Assembly (NCBI RefSeq): GCF_030682515.1
Contig: NZ_JAUXOD010000105.1
Coordinates: 1 to 59,220, forward strand
From: Hoeflea sp.
GTDB lineage: Bacteria > Pseudomonadota > Alphaproteobacteria > Rhizobiales > Rhizobiaceae
DNA: 59,220 nucleotides
Direction: 5' to 3'
Shown here: positions 26,246 through 35,906 of the stretch, piece after piece
How the letters are laid out: each line of letters starts with the position of its first letter
Position numbering within the stretch: position 1 is the first letter of the stretch
Program-made: the position numbers and the translations under genes
Notes under the pieces: model-generated
Told to the model about the DNA's origin: nothing
The model's database searches: none
What the model saw: the letters and a program-made list of their open reading frames with translations, nothing else

Positions 26246-27163
26246 ATGGACCGGGCTCACCCAGACAGCTTCGCCGCGCGGCTCGACGCAGCGGCACAGA
26301 ACGTGGCGGCGCTGCTTGCGGCGCTGCTCGGGGACACGCCGCTCGACGGCGAGATCGCCCGTCCCGGGCATCTGATGAGCGCGATGCGCCACGGCGTTCT
26401 CAATGGCGGCAAGCGACTGCGACCGTTTCTGGTCCTGGAAACCGCGCGGCTGCTCCATGGGCCGGAGGATGCGGCGCTGCGCGTCGCCGCGGCGCTCGAG
26501 TGCATCCACTGCTATTCGCTCATTCACGATGATCTTCCGGCAATGGATGACGACGATCTCCGGCGTGGCCAACCGACGGTCCATGTCGCCTTTGACGAGG
26601 CGACGGCGATCCTGGCCGGGGACGCGCTGCTGACGCTGGCCTTCGACATTCTGTCCGCGCCCGAGACCGACTTGCCTGATTCCGCCAGGCTGGCACTGAT
26701 CAACCAGCTTGCGCGAGCTTCGGGCGCCGGCGGGATGGTCGGCGGGCAGGCGCTCGACCTTTTTGCCGAGCGGGTGACGCCCGACGAGGCGGGAATCGTG
26801 CGGCTGCAGGCCATGAAGACCGGCGCATTGCTGCGCTATGCCTGCGCGGCGGGCGCCCTTGCAGCCGGGGCGGATGCCGAAACCCTGGCGCGGATGACAC
26901 GGTTTGGCGAGATTGTCGGCCTTGCCTTTCAGCTGGCCGACGATCTGCTCGACGTGACCTCGGATGCCGCCACCCTGGGCAAGGCTGCGGGCAAGGACGC
27001 CGGACGGGGCAAGGGTACATTGGTGTCGCTGCATGGCGTCGAGGCGGCCCGGCGGCGGCTCGACGGGCTGGTCGGCGAGGCAACCCTGCTGCTTGAACCG
27101 TTCGGCGGGCGCGCCGGCATCCTGATCGAGGCCGCCTGTTTCATTGCCAGCCGCGACCGGTAG
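26246..27163 (+). CDS. ispA: Polyprenyl synthetase, farnesyl diphosphate synthase type
   Basis: A 305-residue trans-prenyltransferase that condenses isopentenyl and allylic diphosphates to C15, feeding quinones and cell-wall carriers. The first Asp-rich motif is HDDLPAMDDDDLRRG and the second is FQLADDLLDVT; GGKRLRP binds IPP. The protein starts at the ATG at 26246, whose length fits IspA; the frame extends 35 codons further left into low-quality sequence. It is divergent from mtgA. Confidence 0.93.
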   Translation: MDRAHPDSFAARLDAAAQNVAALLAALLGDTPLDGEIARPGHLMSAMRHGVLNGGKRLRPFLVLETARLLHGPEDAALRVAAALECIHCYSLIHDDLPAMDDDDLRRGQPTVHVAFDEATAILAGDALLTLAFDILSAPETDLPDSARLALINQLARASGAGGMVGGQALDLFAERVTPDEAGIVRLQAMKTGALLRYACAAGALAAGADAETLARMTRFGEIVGLAFQLADDLLDVTSDAATLGKAAGKDAGRGKGTLVSLHGVEAARRRLDGLVGEATLLLEPFGGRAGILIEAACFIASRDR

Positions 27164-27267
27164 GCTGCGACAGCCCGTGGCGCTGCCACCTGCGAGGTGG
27201 TCTCGCACTGCCTGAAGTGACGCAAGCGGCTCCTTTTATACGTGTTTATTAACCAACTCACGGCATT

Positions 27268-29799
27268 ATGTTGAAAACAGGTGCTGGCAGACCCATGACC
27301 GAAATCCGCAAAGAGCAGGCTGAAACAACGGTCGCACGCCGATCGATCATCTCGCTGCGCATAGGCTATATCGTCTCGCTGGCGGCGATCGCCATCATCT
27401 GCGCGTTCTTCTTCCGGGAGCAGAACGAGCGCAACAGGGCCATCCAGCAGATCGGCGAACTCTCCGCGCGCTTTGCGGATGTCGACCATGCCATGCGCGC
27501 CATCGCCGAGCGCAGCGACAGGCTGGCCGAGACCTACGCCACATTTCAGGCCGATGTCGATCCCAGGCTCGCCACCGCAACGTTGCTCGAGAAACGGAAG
27601 ATCATCGAGGAGATGCCGGTGGACCCGGACATCACCTCGGTGTTGTCGAGCCTGCGGTTCCGGTTTGAGCGGACAAGGTGGAAGATCGCGCATCTGAGGA
27701 AAGAATGGGAGCGGGCGCCTGCCGACCTGACCCGGTCGATCCAGGCGCAATCGCGCTACATGACCAATGCGGATCCGTTCCTGCATCACATGCAGATGCT
27801 GGCCGCCCAACGCCTGGACACGGCGCGGACCAAGAAGGACCTCTATTGGGCCGCCCGCGAGGTCAATCAGCTCTACGAGGAAGTGATCCAGCCGTCGAAC
27901 CTGTATGTGCAGGAACAACTTCGCAACCGCCTTGCCCAGCTGTCCCTGATCCAGGGCGCGCTGTTGCAGCGGTATCTGCTGGCGACCATGGGCATTTTGC
28001 TGGTGCTCGGGCTCGGCGTGTTCGTGCCGATCGACATCATCATAAGGCAGATGATCAGGCGCCTGCAGGACAAGACCCGCGAGATTGATCTGGCGCTGAC
28101 CAAGGCGCAGATGGGCGACCGGGCGAAATCCGAGTTCCTCGCCACCATGAGCCACGAGATCCGGACGCCGATGAACGGCGTCCTGGGCATGGCCGAACTC
28201 CTGACAAGGACAGACCTCGACACGCGGCAACGCACGTTCACCGACGTGATCCTCAAATCGGGCAACGCGCTGCTCGAAATCATCAACGACATTCTCGACT
28301 TCTCCAAGATCGACGCCGGGCAATTGGTGCTGAGCCCGAAGCCGTTCAACCTCATCGACACCACCGAGGATGTGGCGACGCTGATGTCGTCGCGTGTCGT
28401 CGAGAAGGACATTGAGCTGGTGGTCCGCATCGCGCCGGGAATGCCCGACAAGCTGGTGGGCGATCCGGGCCGGCTGAGGCAGATCCTGACCAATCTCGTG
28501 GGCAATGCGGTCAAATTCACCGAGCAGGGCCATGTCATGGTCGACATCAACTGGCGCAAGGTCAGCTCCGGCGATCAGCCGGAGCGGCTGGCGATCTCGG
28601 TGGCGGTGCGCGACACGGGCATCGGCATTCCGCCCGACAAGCTCGACAGCATCTTCGACAAGTTCAGCCAGGTGGATGGCTCCTCGACCCGGAAGCATGA
28701 GGGCACGGGTCTGGGTCTCGCCATCGCCACGAGGCTGGTGGAACTGATGGGCGGCAAGATCGAGGTGGAAAGCGAAGTCGGCGTCGGGTCGACCTTCAGC
28801 TTCACCATCGAGATGGACGTGCATGGCGAACCGGCGGCTCAGCCGGTCGTACCTCTGCCGCTGCCCGGCCGCCGGGTGCTGGTGATCGACGACAACGCCA
28901 TCAATCGCATGATCCTGACCGAACAGATCCGCGACTGGGGGTTTGACTGCGTTGCGGTGGAGGGCGGCGAGATCGGACTTGATCTGCTGCGCCATGCCCG
29001 GTCAAACCTCGGGATCGGCATCGATCTCGTGGTTCTCGATTTCCAGATGCCCGGAATGTCGGGCGCCGAGGTGGCCCAGGCGGTACGCTCCGACCCGCTG
29101 ATCGCCGATACGCCGATCCTGATCCTGTCCTCGGTCGACCAGGCCGACCAGCTTCAGGCGCTCGATGACCTCCAAATCTTTGGGCAGCTGACCAAGCCGG
29201 TTCGCACCGCGCAACTGCGCCGGACTGTGCAGCAGGCGTTGAACCAGCCGCAGGCCGCCGTCCCACGGTCTGCCGATCCGCGAGCGCCCGACGCTTCTCA
29301 GGCTGAGCCGAAATCCGCTTCGCCGATTGCAGCCCCCGTCGCTTTCGACTCCCCTGGGCGGGCAGCACAGCCTCCCTCGGAGCGGACCGAGCCTCTGGTG
29401 CTGGTGGCAGAAGACAACCAGATCAACCAGATCGTTTTCCAGCAAACGCTGGACGGCATGGGCTATGCGCACAGCCTCGCCGTCAATGGCCGCGAAGCCG
29501 TGCGACTGTGGACAGAGCTGCGGCCGACGCTGGTGCTGATGGACGTGTCGATGCCGGAGCTGAACGGCCTGGAGGCGACGGCGGAGATCCGCGCCATCGA
29601 AGCCCGCGACGGACTGTCGCCGACGCCGATCATCGCCGTGACCGCGCATTCGCTCAAGGGCGACGAAGACCGGTGCCTCGCCGCCGGAATGGATGATTAC
29701 CTGTCCAAGCCGATCTCGCCCGAAAAACTCGGCGCCATGATCGAGCGCTGGCTGCCCGAATCGCTGAACCGGGGCGGACGCCGCCTGTCGCAGGCCTAG
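27268..29799 (+). CDS. Hybrid sensor histidine kinase with two receiver domains
   Basis: An 843-residue membrane kinase. TM1 is about residues 31-50 and TM2 about 237-257; the ~185 residues between form a helical periplasmic sensor without a known signature. A coiled-coil leads to HisKA with MSHEIRTPMNG (His296). The HATPase domain (DPGRLRQILTNLVGNAVKF, DTGIGIPPDKL, GTGLGLAIATRL) follows. Receiver 1 is about 530-650 (VIDDNAIN, VLDFQMPGMSG), with an Ala/Pro-rich linker. Receiver 2 is about 710-830 (VAEDNQINQ, LMDVSMPELNG, TAHSLKGD). There is no Hpt domain, so phosphorelay needs a separate protein. The nearest regulator partner is not in the window. A second ATG lies at 27295. Confidence 0.92.
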   Translation: MLKTGAGRPMTEIRKEQAETTVARRSIISLRIGYIVSLAAIAIICAFFFREQNERNRAIQQIGELSARFADVDHAMRAIAERSDRLAETYATFQADVDPRLATATLLEKRKIIEEMPVDPDITSVLSSLRFRFERTRWKIAHLRKEWERAPADLTRSIQAQSRYMTNADPFLHHMQMLAAQRLDTARTKKDLYWAAREVNQLYEEVIQPSNLYVQEQLRNRLAQLSLIQGALLQRYLLATMGILLVLGLGVFVPIDIIIRQMIRRLQDKTREIDLALTKAQMGDRAKSEFLATMSHEIRTPMNGVLGMAELLTRTDLDTRQRTFTDVILKSGNALLEIINDILDFSKIDAGQLVLSPKPFNLIDTTEDVATLMSSRVVEKDIELVVRIAPGMPDKLVGDPGRLRQILTNLVGNAVKFTEQGHVMVDINWRKVSSGDQPERLAISVAVRDTGIGIPPDKLDSIFDKFSQVDGSSTRKHEGTGLGLAIATRLVELMGGKIEVESEVGVGSTFSFTIEMDVHGEPAAQPVVPLPLPGRRVLVIDDNAINRMILTEQIRDWGFDCVAVEGGEIGLDLLRHARSNLGIGIDLVVLDFQMPGMSGAEVAQAVRSDPLIADTPILILSSVDQADQLQALDDLQIFGQLTKPVRTAQLRRTVQQALNQPQAAVPRSADPRAPDASQAEPKSASPIAAPVAFDSPGRAAQPPSERTEPLVLVAEDNQINQIVFQQTLDGMGYAHSLAVNGREAVRLWTELRPTLVLMDVSMPELNGLEATAEIRAIEARDGLSPTPIIAVTAHSLKGDEDRCLAAGMDDYLSKPISPEKLGAMIERWLPESLNRGGRRLSQA

Positions 29800-29810
29800 A
29801 TTCAAAGAGA

Positions 29811-29852
29811 TAGAGCGTCATTTGGGCGTCCAAATGGACGCACGGCGCTCTA
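29811..29852. repeat. Palindromic dispersed-type repeat between convergent genes
   Basis: Outer arms TAGAGCG (29811-29817) and CGCTCTA (29846-29852) enclose inner arms CATTTGG (29819-29825) and CCAAATG (29830-29836). The whole can fold into one long hairpin that overlaps the cupin stop codon. Elements with CTAGAGCG...CGCTCTAG ends are, from memory, common intergenic repeats in rhizobial genomes. Here it could act as a two-way terminator between the kinase and cupin genes, although no T-run follows. Confidence 0.6.
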
Positions 29853-30320
29853 GCGTTCGTATTCGCGGATCACGGTGCCGCTGGCATCGCGGATCGTGCG
29901 CTTGCGGCCGTCCCGGTCAACGTGGGACCCGTCGTCGCGATAATGGATCCTGTCGCGCGGGCTGCGGGTTCCCACGACAAGATAGGTCGCTGGGACAAGG
30001 CTGCGATTGTGCAGGCAATGGGCGATCGGTGTTCCGGCCTTGAACGTCGCCGCATCGCCCTCCACAAGCATGGTCTCCCGCTCGTCTTCAAGCAGGATGA
30101 CTTCGCCTGATACCATGTAGATGAACTCATCCTCGTTTTCGTGCCAGTGCTGGCGCGAGGATTTCGAGCCCGGATGGAGGGTCTCGAGAAAGGCGCCGAA
30201 CTGGGTCAGCCCGCCTGAATCGCTGAACAGCAGCGCGTCATGGCAGCCGAGCCCGAACGGATCGTCAGCGCCTTCCAGATGCTGTTCCTTGCGGGCCTCG
30301 TCGGGCCTGATCCGCGGCAT
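29850..30320 (-). CDS. Cupin-domain protein
   Basis: A 156-residue single cupin. The metal-binding motif 1 is SRQHWHENEDEFIYMVSGEV (residues about 54-73), followed by motif 2 AHCLHN. The N-terminus KEQHLEGADDPFGLGCHDAL and the C-terminal RDRIHYRDDG stretch are of the kind seen in small stand-alone cupins of unknown enzymology. I chose ATG 30320; the frame continues upstream through low-quality sequence. Function is undefined. Confidence 0.82.
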   Translation of the reverse strand: MPRIRPDEARKEQHLEGADDPFGLGCHDALLFSDSGGLTQFGAFLETLHPGSKSSRQHWHENEDEFIYMVSGEVILLEDERETMLVEGDAATFKAGTPIAHCLHNRSLVPATYLVVGTRSPRDRIHYRDDGSHVDRDGRKRTIRDASGTVIREYER

Positions 30321-30462
30321 GGAGCTGTCCCTTCGGGATCGGTTGGCAGCGAGCGTTTTCGTACCACCGGTGCGCGCCGCCCTGCAACCGGTCCCGCGCG
30401 AAAGCACCGCGCATCCAATTGAATGCGCAAAGGTCGCTGCAAGGCATCTCTGAGCCGAATGA

Positions 30463-32310
30463 TCAGGCCGCCCTGCTGCGGCCAGCAGCAGGCGCTTCGT
30501 CGGTCAGTCTGAACCTGCCCACCATCTCGCGCAGCCTCGAGGCCTGTGCGGCGAGGTTTGCGGTCGACTGGGTTGCGCCCTCGATCATCGAGACGTTCTT
30601 CGCGGTCACCTGCTTGAGGCCTTCAAGTGCGTGATTGACCGAGTTCACGCCGCCGGCCTGCTCGCGAGAGGCGGAGGTGATGGCGTCCATGTGGCCGTTG
30701 ATGTCGACGATGAGGCTGCTGATCCGCTGCAGGGCGTCGCCGACCTCGCGGACATGCTCGACGCCGCCGTCCACTTCGCGGGACGAATGGGCGATCAGTT
30801 CGCGGATTTCGCGTGCGGCATCGGACGAGCGGCCGGCGAGCGCGCGCACTTCCTGCGCAACAACCGCAAAGCCTCTGCCCGCTTCTCCGGCGCGCGCGGC
30901 TTCAACCCCGGCATTGAGCGCCAGCAGATTGGTCTGAAAGGCGATCTCGTCGATCACGCCGATGATGCTGGCGATCTTGAGCGAGGACTCGTGAATGCGG
31001 CCCATGGCCAGACCGGCATTGGCCACCACCGTTTCCGACTTGTGGGCGCTGTCGTTGGCCTCGGCGGCGACCGCGCGTGCCTCGGTCACCCGGTCGGAGC
31101 TGGTGTTGACATTGGCGGTGATCTGGCCGAGCGCCACGGCGGTTTCCACGAGCGAGGCGGATTGCTGTTCGGTGCGGCCGGCCAGATCCTCGATGTTTCT
31201 GGAAATGTGGCCCGAGCCTGTGTCGATGGCGCCGGCGGTGTCGTGAATGGCGGCGAGCGTCTGTCCGAGTTGCTCCACCGACACGTTGAAGTCCGCCCTC
31301 AGCGCCTCGAACTCCGGCGCGAAGGCGTGATCAAGGCGCGTGGACAGGTCCCCGCCCGCCAGCCGCCGGAGACCGGCGGCGAGACCGGACGTGGCGGTCT
31401 TCAGCCGCTCCGCCGCTGCGGCTTCCGCTCTTTCCTGGGCGGCGATGCGATGCGCCTCGATTTCCAGGCGCTGCTGGTCGGCCCTGTCCTCGAGCTTCTT
31501 CTTCTCGACAAAGGCTGCGCGGAACACTTCGAGCGCGCGGGCCAGGGCGCCGATCTCGTCGCGCCGCTCGTCCAGTCCTGTGGGCACATCGGTGTCGCCG
31601 CCGGCCAGGCGGCTGGTCGCTGCTTCGAGACGCCGGAGCGGCACAAGCGTGGTCATGCGCAGCATCGCCATGATCAGGCCCAGCGTCACCAGAATCGTAG
31701 CGGCGCCGGTCATGACGTGATTCCAGATGCCGGCGTTGAACGCGGCGACTTCGGGCGAAAGGTTGATCGCGGCGCTGTAGGTGCCGAGGATCTCGCCTTC
31801 GCCGACGTCCATCAGCCCGGTGTGACATCCGGAGCACCGTTCATCGGCGGCACTTCCCTCTCCCAGAACCACGGGCCGGGACAGCCGCAGGCCTGAGCCT
31901 TCAAGGACGACCTGGCGCTGCTTGCTGTCCAGGGCGGCCCTGTCGATCCCGTCACGGGCCGGGAGCTCGGGTTCGCCCATCTCCTTCTGGTAGTCGAGGA
32001 TCTTGTCGGCCATGACGATCCAGATGTCGATGTCGGTGTTGGACTGGGAAAACATCTCCATGGTGCCGTTGAGGGTCTCCACCGCAGGATCGCCCTCTTC
32101 CATCTGGCCGCGATTGACCATTGCCTGCACATGCACCGCCTCGAGCATGTCGAGCGCCGCATTGCCGCGCAGCTTGCCGTCATGGACGATGCGTTGCCAA
32201 TTGTCGGAAAGATCGATGGACACCTTGATGGTCTCGGCGGCGACAAGCACGAGGGCCACGCCGGCGAGGATCTTGACGGTCAAAGGCAGGCGTCTGAAGA
32301 ATGAAAACAT
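30463..32310 (-). CDS. Methyl-accepting chemotaxis protein with c-type haem motif
   Basis: A 615-residue chemoreceptor. TM1 is about residues 11-26 and TM2 about 199-219. The periplasmic domain between them contains CSGCH (159-163), the CxxCH signature for covalent haem c, in a DUF3365/Tll0287-like context. Two HAMP-like segments follow (about 221-275 and 305-355). The signalling hairpin tip IDEIAFQTNLLALNAGVEAA with RAGEAGRGFAVVAQEVRALA spans 453-492. It likely senses redox state, oxygen or NO and signals to CheA. No che genes are adjacent. The C-terminus lacks a CheR-binding pentapeptide. Confidence 0.92.
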   Translation of the reverse strand: MFSFFRRLPLTVKILAGVALVLVAAETIKVSIDLSDNWQRIVHDGKLRGNAALDMLEAVHVQAMVNRGQMEEGDPAVETLNGTMEMFSQSNTDIDIWIVMADKILDYQKEMGEPELPARDGIDRAALDSKQRQVVLEGSGLRLSRPVVLGEGSAADERCSGCHTGLMDVGEGEILGTYSAAINLSPEVAAFNAGIWNHVMTGAATILVTLGLIMAMLRMTTLVPLRRLEAATSRLAGGDTDVPTGLDERRDEIGALARALEVFRAAFVEKKKLEDRADQQRLEIEAHRIAAQERAEAAAAERLKTATSGLAAGLRRLAGGDLSTRLDHAFAPEFEALRADFNVSVEQLGQTLAAIHDTAGAIDTGSGHISRNIEDLAGRTEQQSASLVETAVALGQITANVNTSSDRVTEARAVAAEANDSAHKSETVVANAGLAMGRIHESSLKIASIIGVIDEIAFQTNLLALNAGVEAARAGEAGRGFAVVAQEVRALAGRSSDAAREIRELIAHSSREVDGGVEHVREVGDALQRISSLIVDINGHMDAITSASREQAGGVNSVNHALEGLKQVTAKNVSMIEGATQSTANLAAQASRLREMVGRFRLTDEAPAAGRSRAA

Positions 32311-32495
32311 GGAGCTCTATCCGTACGAACCAATGACACCCCAGCCAGTGTCAGGGCAGGAGATGTCCTGTCCGGTCTCTTAATTACGCCCGTTTCATTA
32401 ATGACAATAAATCATAAATCTGGAGAACTAGCCCGCCTGGCAGAGCTAATAAAGCCTTGGCGCACATGCGGCCCGGATGCCGAGGCGAGTCGCGT

Positions 32496-33737
32496 TCAGG
32501 CGCCCTGGCCGAAGCGTTTCTCGATGTAGTCGGCGACCATGGCCTGGAATTCCTCGGCGATGTTCGGGCCGCGCAGGGTGGCGGCCTTCTTGCCGTCGAT
32601 GAAGATCGGCGCCGCCGGGCTTTCGCCGGTGCCAGGCAGCGAGATGCCGATGTCGGCGTGCTTGGATTCGCCGGGTCCGTTGACGATGCAGCCCATGACG
32701 GCCACCTGCAGGCCCTCGACGCCGGGATACTTGTCGCGCCAGAGCGGCATGTTGCGCCTCAGGTCATCCTCGATGGTGCGCGCCAGTTGCTGGAACACGG
32801 TCGAGGTGGTGCGGCCGCAACCGGGGCAGGCGGCGACGACGGGAACGAACTGCCGGAAGCCCATCACCTGCAACAGTTCCTGGGCGACGATGACCTCGCG
32901 GGTGCGGTCGCCGCCGGGTTCCGGGGTCAGCGAGACGCGGATGGTGTCGCCGATGCCCGCCTGAAGCACGATGCCCATGGCCGCGGACGAAGCGACGATG
33001 CCCTTCGATCCCATGCCGGCTTCCGTCAGGCCCAGATGCAGCGCGTGGTCGGAGCGGCGGGCGAGTTCGGAATAGACGGCGATCAGGTCCTGCACCTGGC
33101 TCACCTTGGCCGACAGGATGATGCGGTTGCGTTCGAGCCCGGTCTCCTCGGCGAGCGCCGCCGAGTGCAGGGCCGACTGGATGATGGCTTCGCGGGTGAC
33201 GTCGCGGGCCGACAGCGGCGAGCCGTTCTCGGCATTCTCGTCCATCAGCCGGGTCAAGAGTACCTGGTCGAGCGAGCCCCAGTTGACTCCGATGCGCACC
33301 GGCTTGCCGTAGCGGATGGCCATCTCGACGATCTCGACGAACTGGCGGTCCTTCTTGTCCTTGAAGCCGACATTGCCGGGGTTGATGCGGTACTTGGCGA
33401 GCGCCTCGGCGCAGGCAGGATGGTTGGCCAGCAGCGTGTGGCCGATATAATGGAAATCGCCGACGAGCGGCACGTTGAGGCCCAGCCGTTCCAGCCGCTC
33501 CCGGATCTTCGGCACGGCGGCGGCGCTTTCGTCGCGATCGACGGTGATGCGAACGATCTCCGAGCCGGCGCGGTGCAGCGCCGCAACCTGGGCGACGGTT
33601 CCATCGACATCGGCGGTGTCGGTGTTGGTCATCGACTGCACCACCACCGGCGCGCCGCCGCCGACGATGACGCCGCCGACATCGACGGCGACGCTCGCGC
33701 GTCGCGCTTCGGGCAGAGCAAAGGGAGACATGGTCAT
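32496..33737 (-). CDS. ispG: 4-hydroxy-3-methylbut-2-enyl diphosphate synthase (flavodoxin)
   Basis: A 413-residue [4Fe-4S] enzyme of the MEP isoprenoid pathway, converting MEcPP to HMBPP. The N-terminal TIM barrel has [31 protein letters not shown] and INPGNVGF. The C-terminal cluster domain carries CPGCGRT and [11 protein letters not shown], with the Cys ligands and the catalytic Glu. It shares isoprenoid metabolism with ispA about 5 kb away but is not in an operon with it. ATG 33737 or a second ATG two codons later could start it. Confidence 0.97.
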   Translation of the reverse strand: MTMSPFALPEARRASVAVDVGGVIVGGGAPVVVQSMTNTDTADVDGTVAQVAALHRAGSEIVRITVDRDESAAAVPKIRERLERLGLNVPLVGDFHYIGHTLLANHPACAEALAKYRINPGNVGFKDKKDRQFVEIVEMAIRYGKPVRIGVNWGSLDQVLLTRLMDENAENGSPLSARDVTREAIIQSALHSAALAEETGLERNRIILSAKVSQVQDLIAVYSELARRSDHALHLGLTEAGMGSKGIVASSAAMGIVLQAGIGDTIRVSLTPEPGGDRTREVIVAQELLQVMGFRQFVPVVAACPGCGRTTSTVFQQLARTIEDDLRRNMPLWRDKYPGVEGLQVAVMGCIVNGPGESKHADIGISLPGTGESPAAPIFIDGKKAATLRGPNIAEEFQAMVADYIEKRFGQGA

Positions 33738-33904
33738 GAAAGCCTCGGATCATGTTCAGCCGCGGGCCGCCGTGGCTGATGCAGACACTTACCTAGAACG
33801 CGATATCGGGAAATGGAAGCCCGCTGATGGCCCGGAGACGCGAGTTTGCGGCGGAAAGACCTGTCAGGTCCGGCGCGACACATCCCGGAGCGGATGCCGT
33901 TCGG

Positions 33905-34360
33905 TCAGCCGGGCACGGCGTCGGGATTGAGCCGCCAGACCGCCCGGTTCAGCGTCGCCGCGGTTGCGACCCAGACGGCGTAGGGCACGAACAGCAAGGC
34001 TGCGGTCGCAGACACCTGGCTCGCCACGGCGATATAGGCGATGATGGTGACGAACAGGGCGCAGACATCGACAAAGGCCAGGTCCATCCGCCGCATGCCG
34101 AAGAACAGCCAGGACCAGGCGGCGTTGAAGACCAGCTGCAGAAGCCAGAGCGCCATGGCCACGCCCATCCCCTCGGTCTCCCAGACCATCCAACCGGACA
34201 CGCCAATGGAGATGAACAGGATGCTCCAGACCACGGGGAAAGCCCAGTTGGGCGGCGTCCAGGAGGGGCGGCGCAAGGACTGGTACCAGTCGCCGGGTTT
34301 GAAGACGGCGCCGCTCGAGGCTGTCGCGACCACGAGAATGGCGATGATGATGGCGGACAT
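33905..34360 (-). CDS. tspO: TspO/MBR tryptophan-rich sensory protein
   Basis: A 151-residue five-helix membrane protein of the TspO/peripheral benzodiazepine receptor family, which binds porphyrins. Typical motifs are WYQSLRRPSWTPPNWAFPVV near residue 25, VWSILFISIGVSGWMVWE, WLLQLVFNAAWSWLFFGMRR and LLFVPYAVWVATAATLNRAV. I chose ATG 34360, with GGAG upstream; the longer frame adds 68 non-membrane residues and is unlikely. Confidence 0.95.
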   Translation of the reverse strand: MSAIIIAILVVATASSGAVFKPGDWYQSLRRPSWTPPNWAFPVVWSILFISIGVSGWMVWETEGMGVAMALWLLQLVFNAAWSWLFFGMRRMDLAFVDVCALFVTIIAYIAVASQVSATAALLFVPYAVWVATAATLNRAVWRLNPDAVPG

Positions 34361-34674
34361 TTCGCACTCCAGAACCGGTTCAGCTGTGTGACAAGATCCG
34401 GCGCTGCGGCGAACCCATAACCGGATTATACAGCGCAGCGGCTTTAAGCAATGTAGTGCCCGCCGGACGAATTGCCAGTGGCGGCGCACAGGAGCGGGAT
34501 CCGCGACCGTGACCGTTACCCATGCGCGCGACTGACAAGGTCTGGCTGGGGCAGAACTAGCCATTTATCCGTGATTGCGGATGGCTGCGAAGCGGATCAT
34601 GATGGACCAATGGTAATTTCCGTATGGGTCGCATGGACGCATGCGGCAAAGGGGAGCCAATGAGGGAGGGTAGC
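34361..34674. other. Divergent promoter region tspO / DUF2189
   Basis: These 314 bp separate two divergent genes and should carry both promoters. I see no open gene with coding character and no strong dyad. A purine-rich AGGGAGGG site for the rightward gene sits at the right edge. Confidence 0.4.
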
Positions 34675-35487
34675 ATGACAAACACGACAACCGGCACCAC
34701 CGCCGGACTGCCCGGAGGGAGCCGGGTTGGGGCGCCGGTGCTCCGGACGATTACACTGGAGGATGTGAAGGCAAGCCTCAGGGACGGCTGGGCGGACTTC
34801 CTCGCCCATCCCGGTTTCGGCCTGTTCTTCGGCGGCATCTACATGTTGGGTGGCCTGGCTATCCTGGGCTTTCTCAACAGCATCGGGGCGCCCTGGATGA
34901 TCATTCCGCTGGCGATCGGCTTTCCGCTGATCGGTCCCTTCGTCGCGGTCGGGCTCTATGAAATCAGCCGCAGGCGGCACGAGGGCGAACCGGTCACCCG
35001 CAAGGGCGTTCTGGCGCAGGTCTTCTACCAACGCGAACGCCAGCTCGGCTGGATGGCCTTCGTCGTCATGTTCATCTTCTGGGTGTGGGTGTACCAGGTG
35101 CGGCTGCTGCTCGCGCTGTTTCTGGGGTTCAAGTCGTTCTCGAGCTGGGACCGGTTTACCGCCATTGTGCTTTACACGCCGGAAGGCTGGGGATTCCTGG
35201 TGGTGGGAACGCTTGTCGGTGGAATTCTGGCGCTGGTGCTGTTTTCGACCACGGTGATCTCGCTGCCGATGCTGGCCGAGCGCGAGGTGGATTTCGTCAC
35301 CGCGATGATCACCAGCGTCGCCGCGGTGGTGAAGAATCCCGTGCCCATGCTCGGCTTTGGCTTCATTGTCGGGGTGTTGACGCTCGTGGCCCTGCTGCCG
35401 GCCTTTGCCGGGCTGCTGGTGGTGCTGCCGGTGCTGGGACACGCGACCTGGCATCTCTACCGGCGGGCGGCTTCGCCGGCGGGATGA
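34675..35487 (+). CDS. DUF2189 integral membrane protein
   Basis: A 270-residue protein with about six membrane helices. The signature region TLEDVKASLRDGWADFLAHP, then FGLFFGGIYMLGGLAIL, matches my recollection of the DUF2189 family, whose function is unknown. ATG 34675 has AGGGAGGG five bases upstream and is preferred over ATG 34624 and 34660. Its stop lies 4 bp from the stop of the convergent ArsR gene. Confidence 0.8.
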   Translation: MTNTTTGTTAGLPGGSRVGAPVLRTITLEDVKASLRDGWADFLAHPGFGLFFGGIYMLGGLAILGFLNSIGAPWMIIPLAIGFPLIGPFVAVGLYEISRRRHEGEPVTRKGVLAQVFYQRERQLGWMAFVVMFIFWVWVYQVRLLLALFLGFKSFSSWDRFTAIVLYTPEGWGFLVVGTLVGGILALVLFSTTVISLPMLAEREVDFVTAMITSVAAVVKNPVPMLGFGFIVGVLTLVALLPAFAGLLVVLPVLGHATWHLYRRAASPAG

Positions 35488-35491
35488 GACC

Positions 35492-35821
35492 TCAGGCGCA
35501 GGAGATCTGCCGGATGACCGGCTGGCAGAGATCCGGCTTGCCGCCGCAGCAATCCTCGAGCAGGAATCCGAGCAGGGCGCTGATGCCGGAATGATCGGCG
35601 TGGTAGCGCACGGTGCGTCCGTCGCGGACGCGACGCACCAGCCCTGCCTTGAGCAGGATCCCCAGATTGGTCGACATGGTGTTCTGCCTTACGCCGAGGC
35701 GTTCGCCGATTTCGCCCGACGCCAGGCCCTCCGTGCCCGCGGACACCAGAAGCCGGAACACGGCGAGCCGTGTTTCCTGGCTCAAGGCCGAGAACGCGTC
35801 CAATGCAGATTGCTCATCCAT
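35492..35821 (-). CDS. ArsR-family regulator
   Basis: A 109-residue winged-helix repressor. DAFSALSQETRLAVFRLLVS starts the fold, with the recognition helix in IGERLGVRQNTMSTNLGILL and the wing VRRVRDGRTVRYHA. The C-terminus has DCCGGKPDLC, three cysteines that could bind As(III) or another soft metal or act as a redox switch. No arsenic-resistance gene is next to it, so its targets are unknown. Confidence 0.9.
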   Translation of the reverse strand: MDEQSALDAFSALSQETRLAVFRLLVSAGTEGLASGEIGERLGVRQNTMSTNLGILLKAGLVRRVRDGRTVRYHADHSGISALLGFLLEDCCGGKPDLCQPVIRQISCA

Positions 35822-35906
35822 AGGGAATGGGTATTGGAAGAGGCGGAATTGCGCAAGTCCGCGCTTGCAGCGTGCCCGTGGCGCAATCCCCTTGACCGCG
35901 CCCTAA

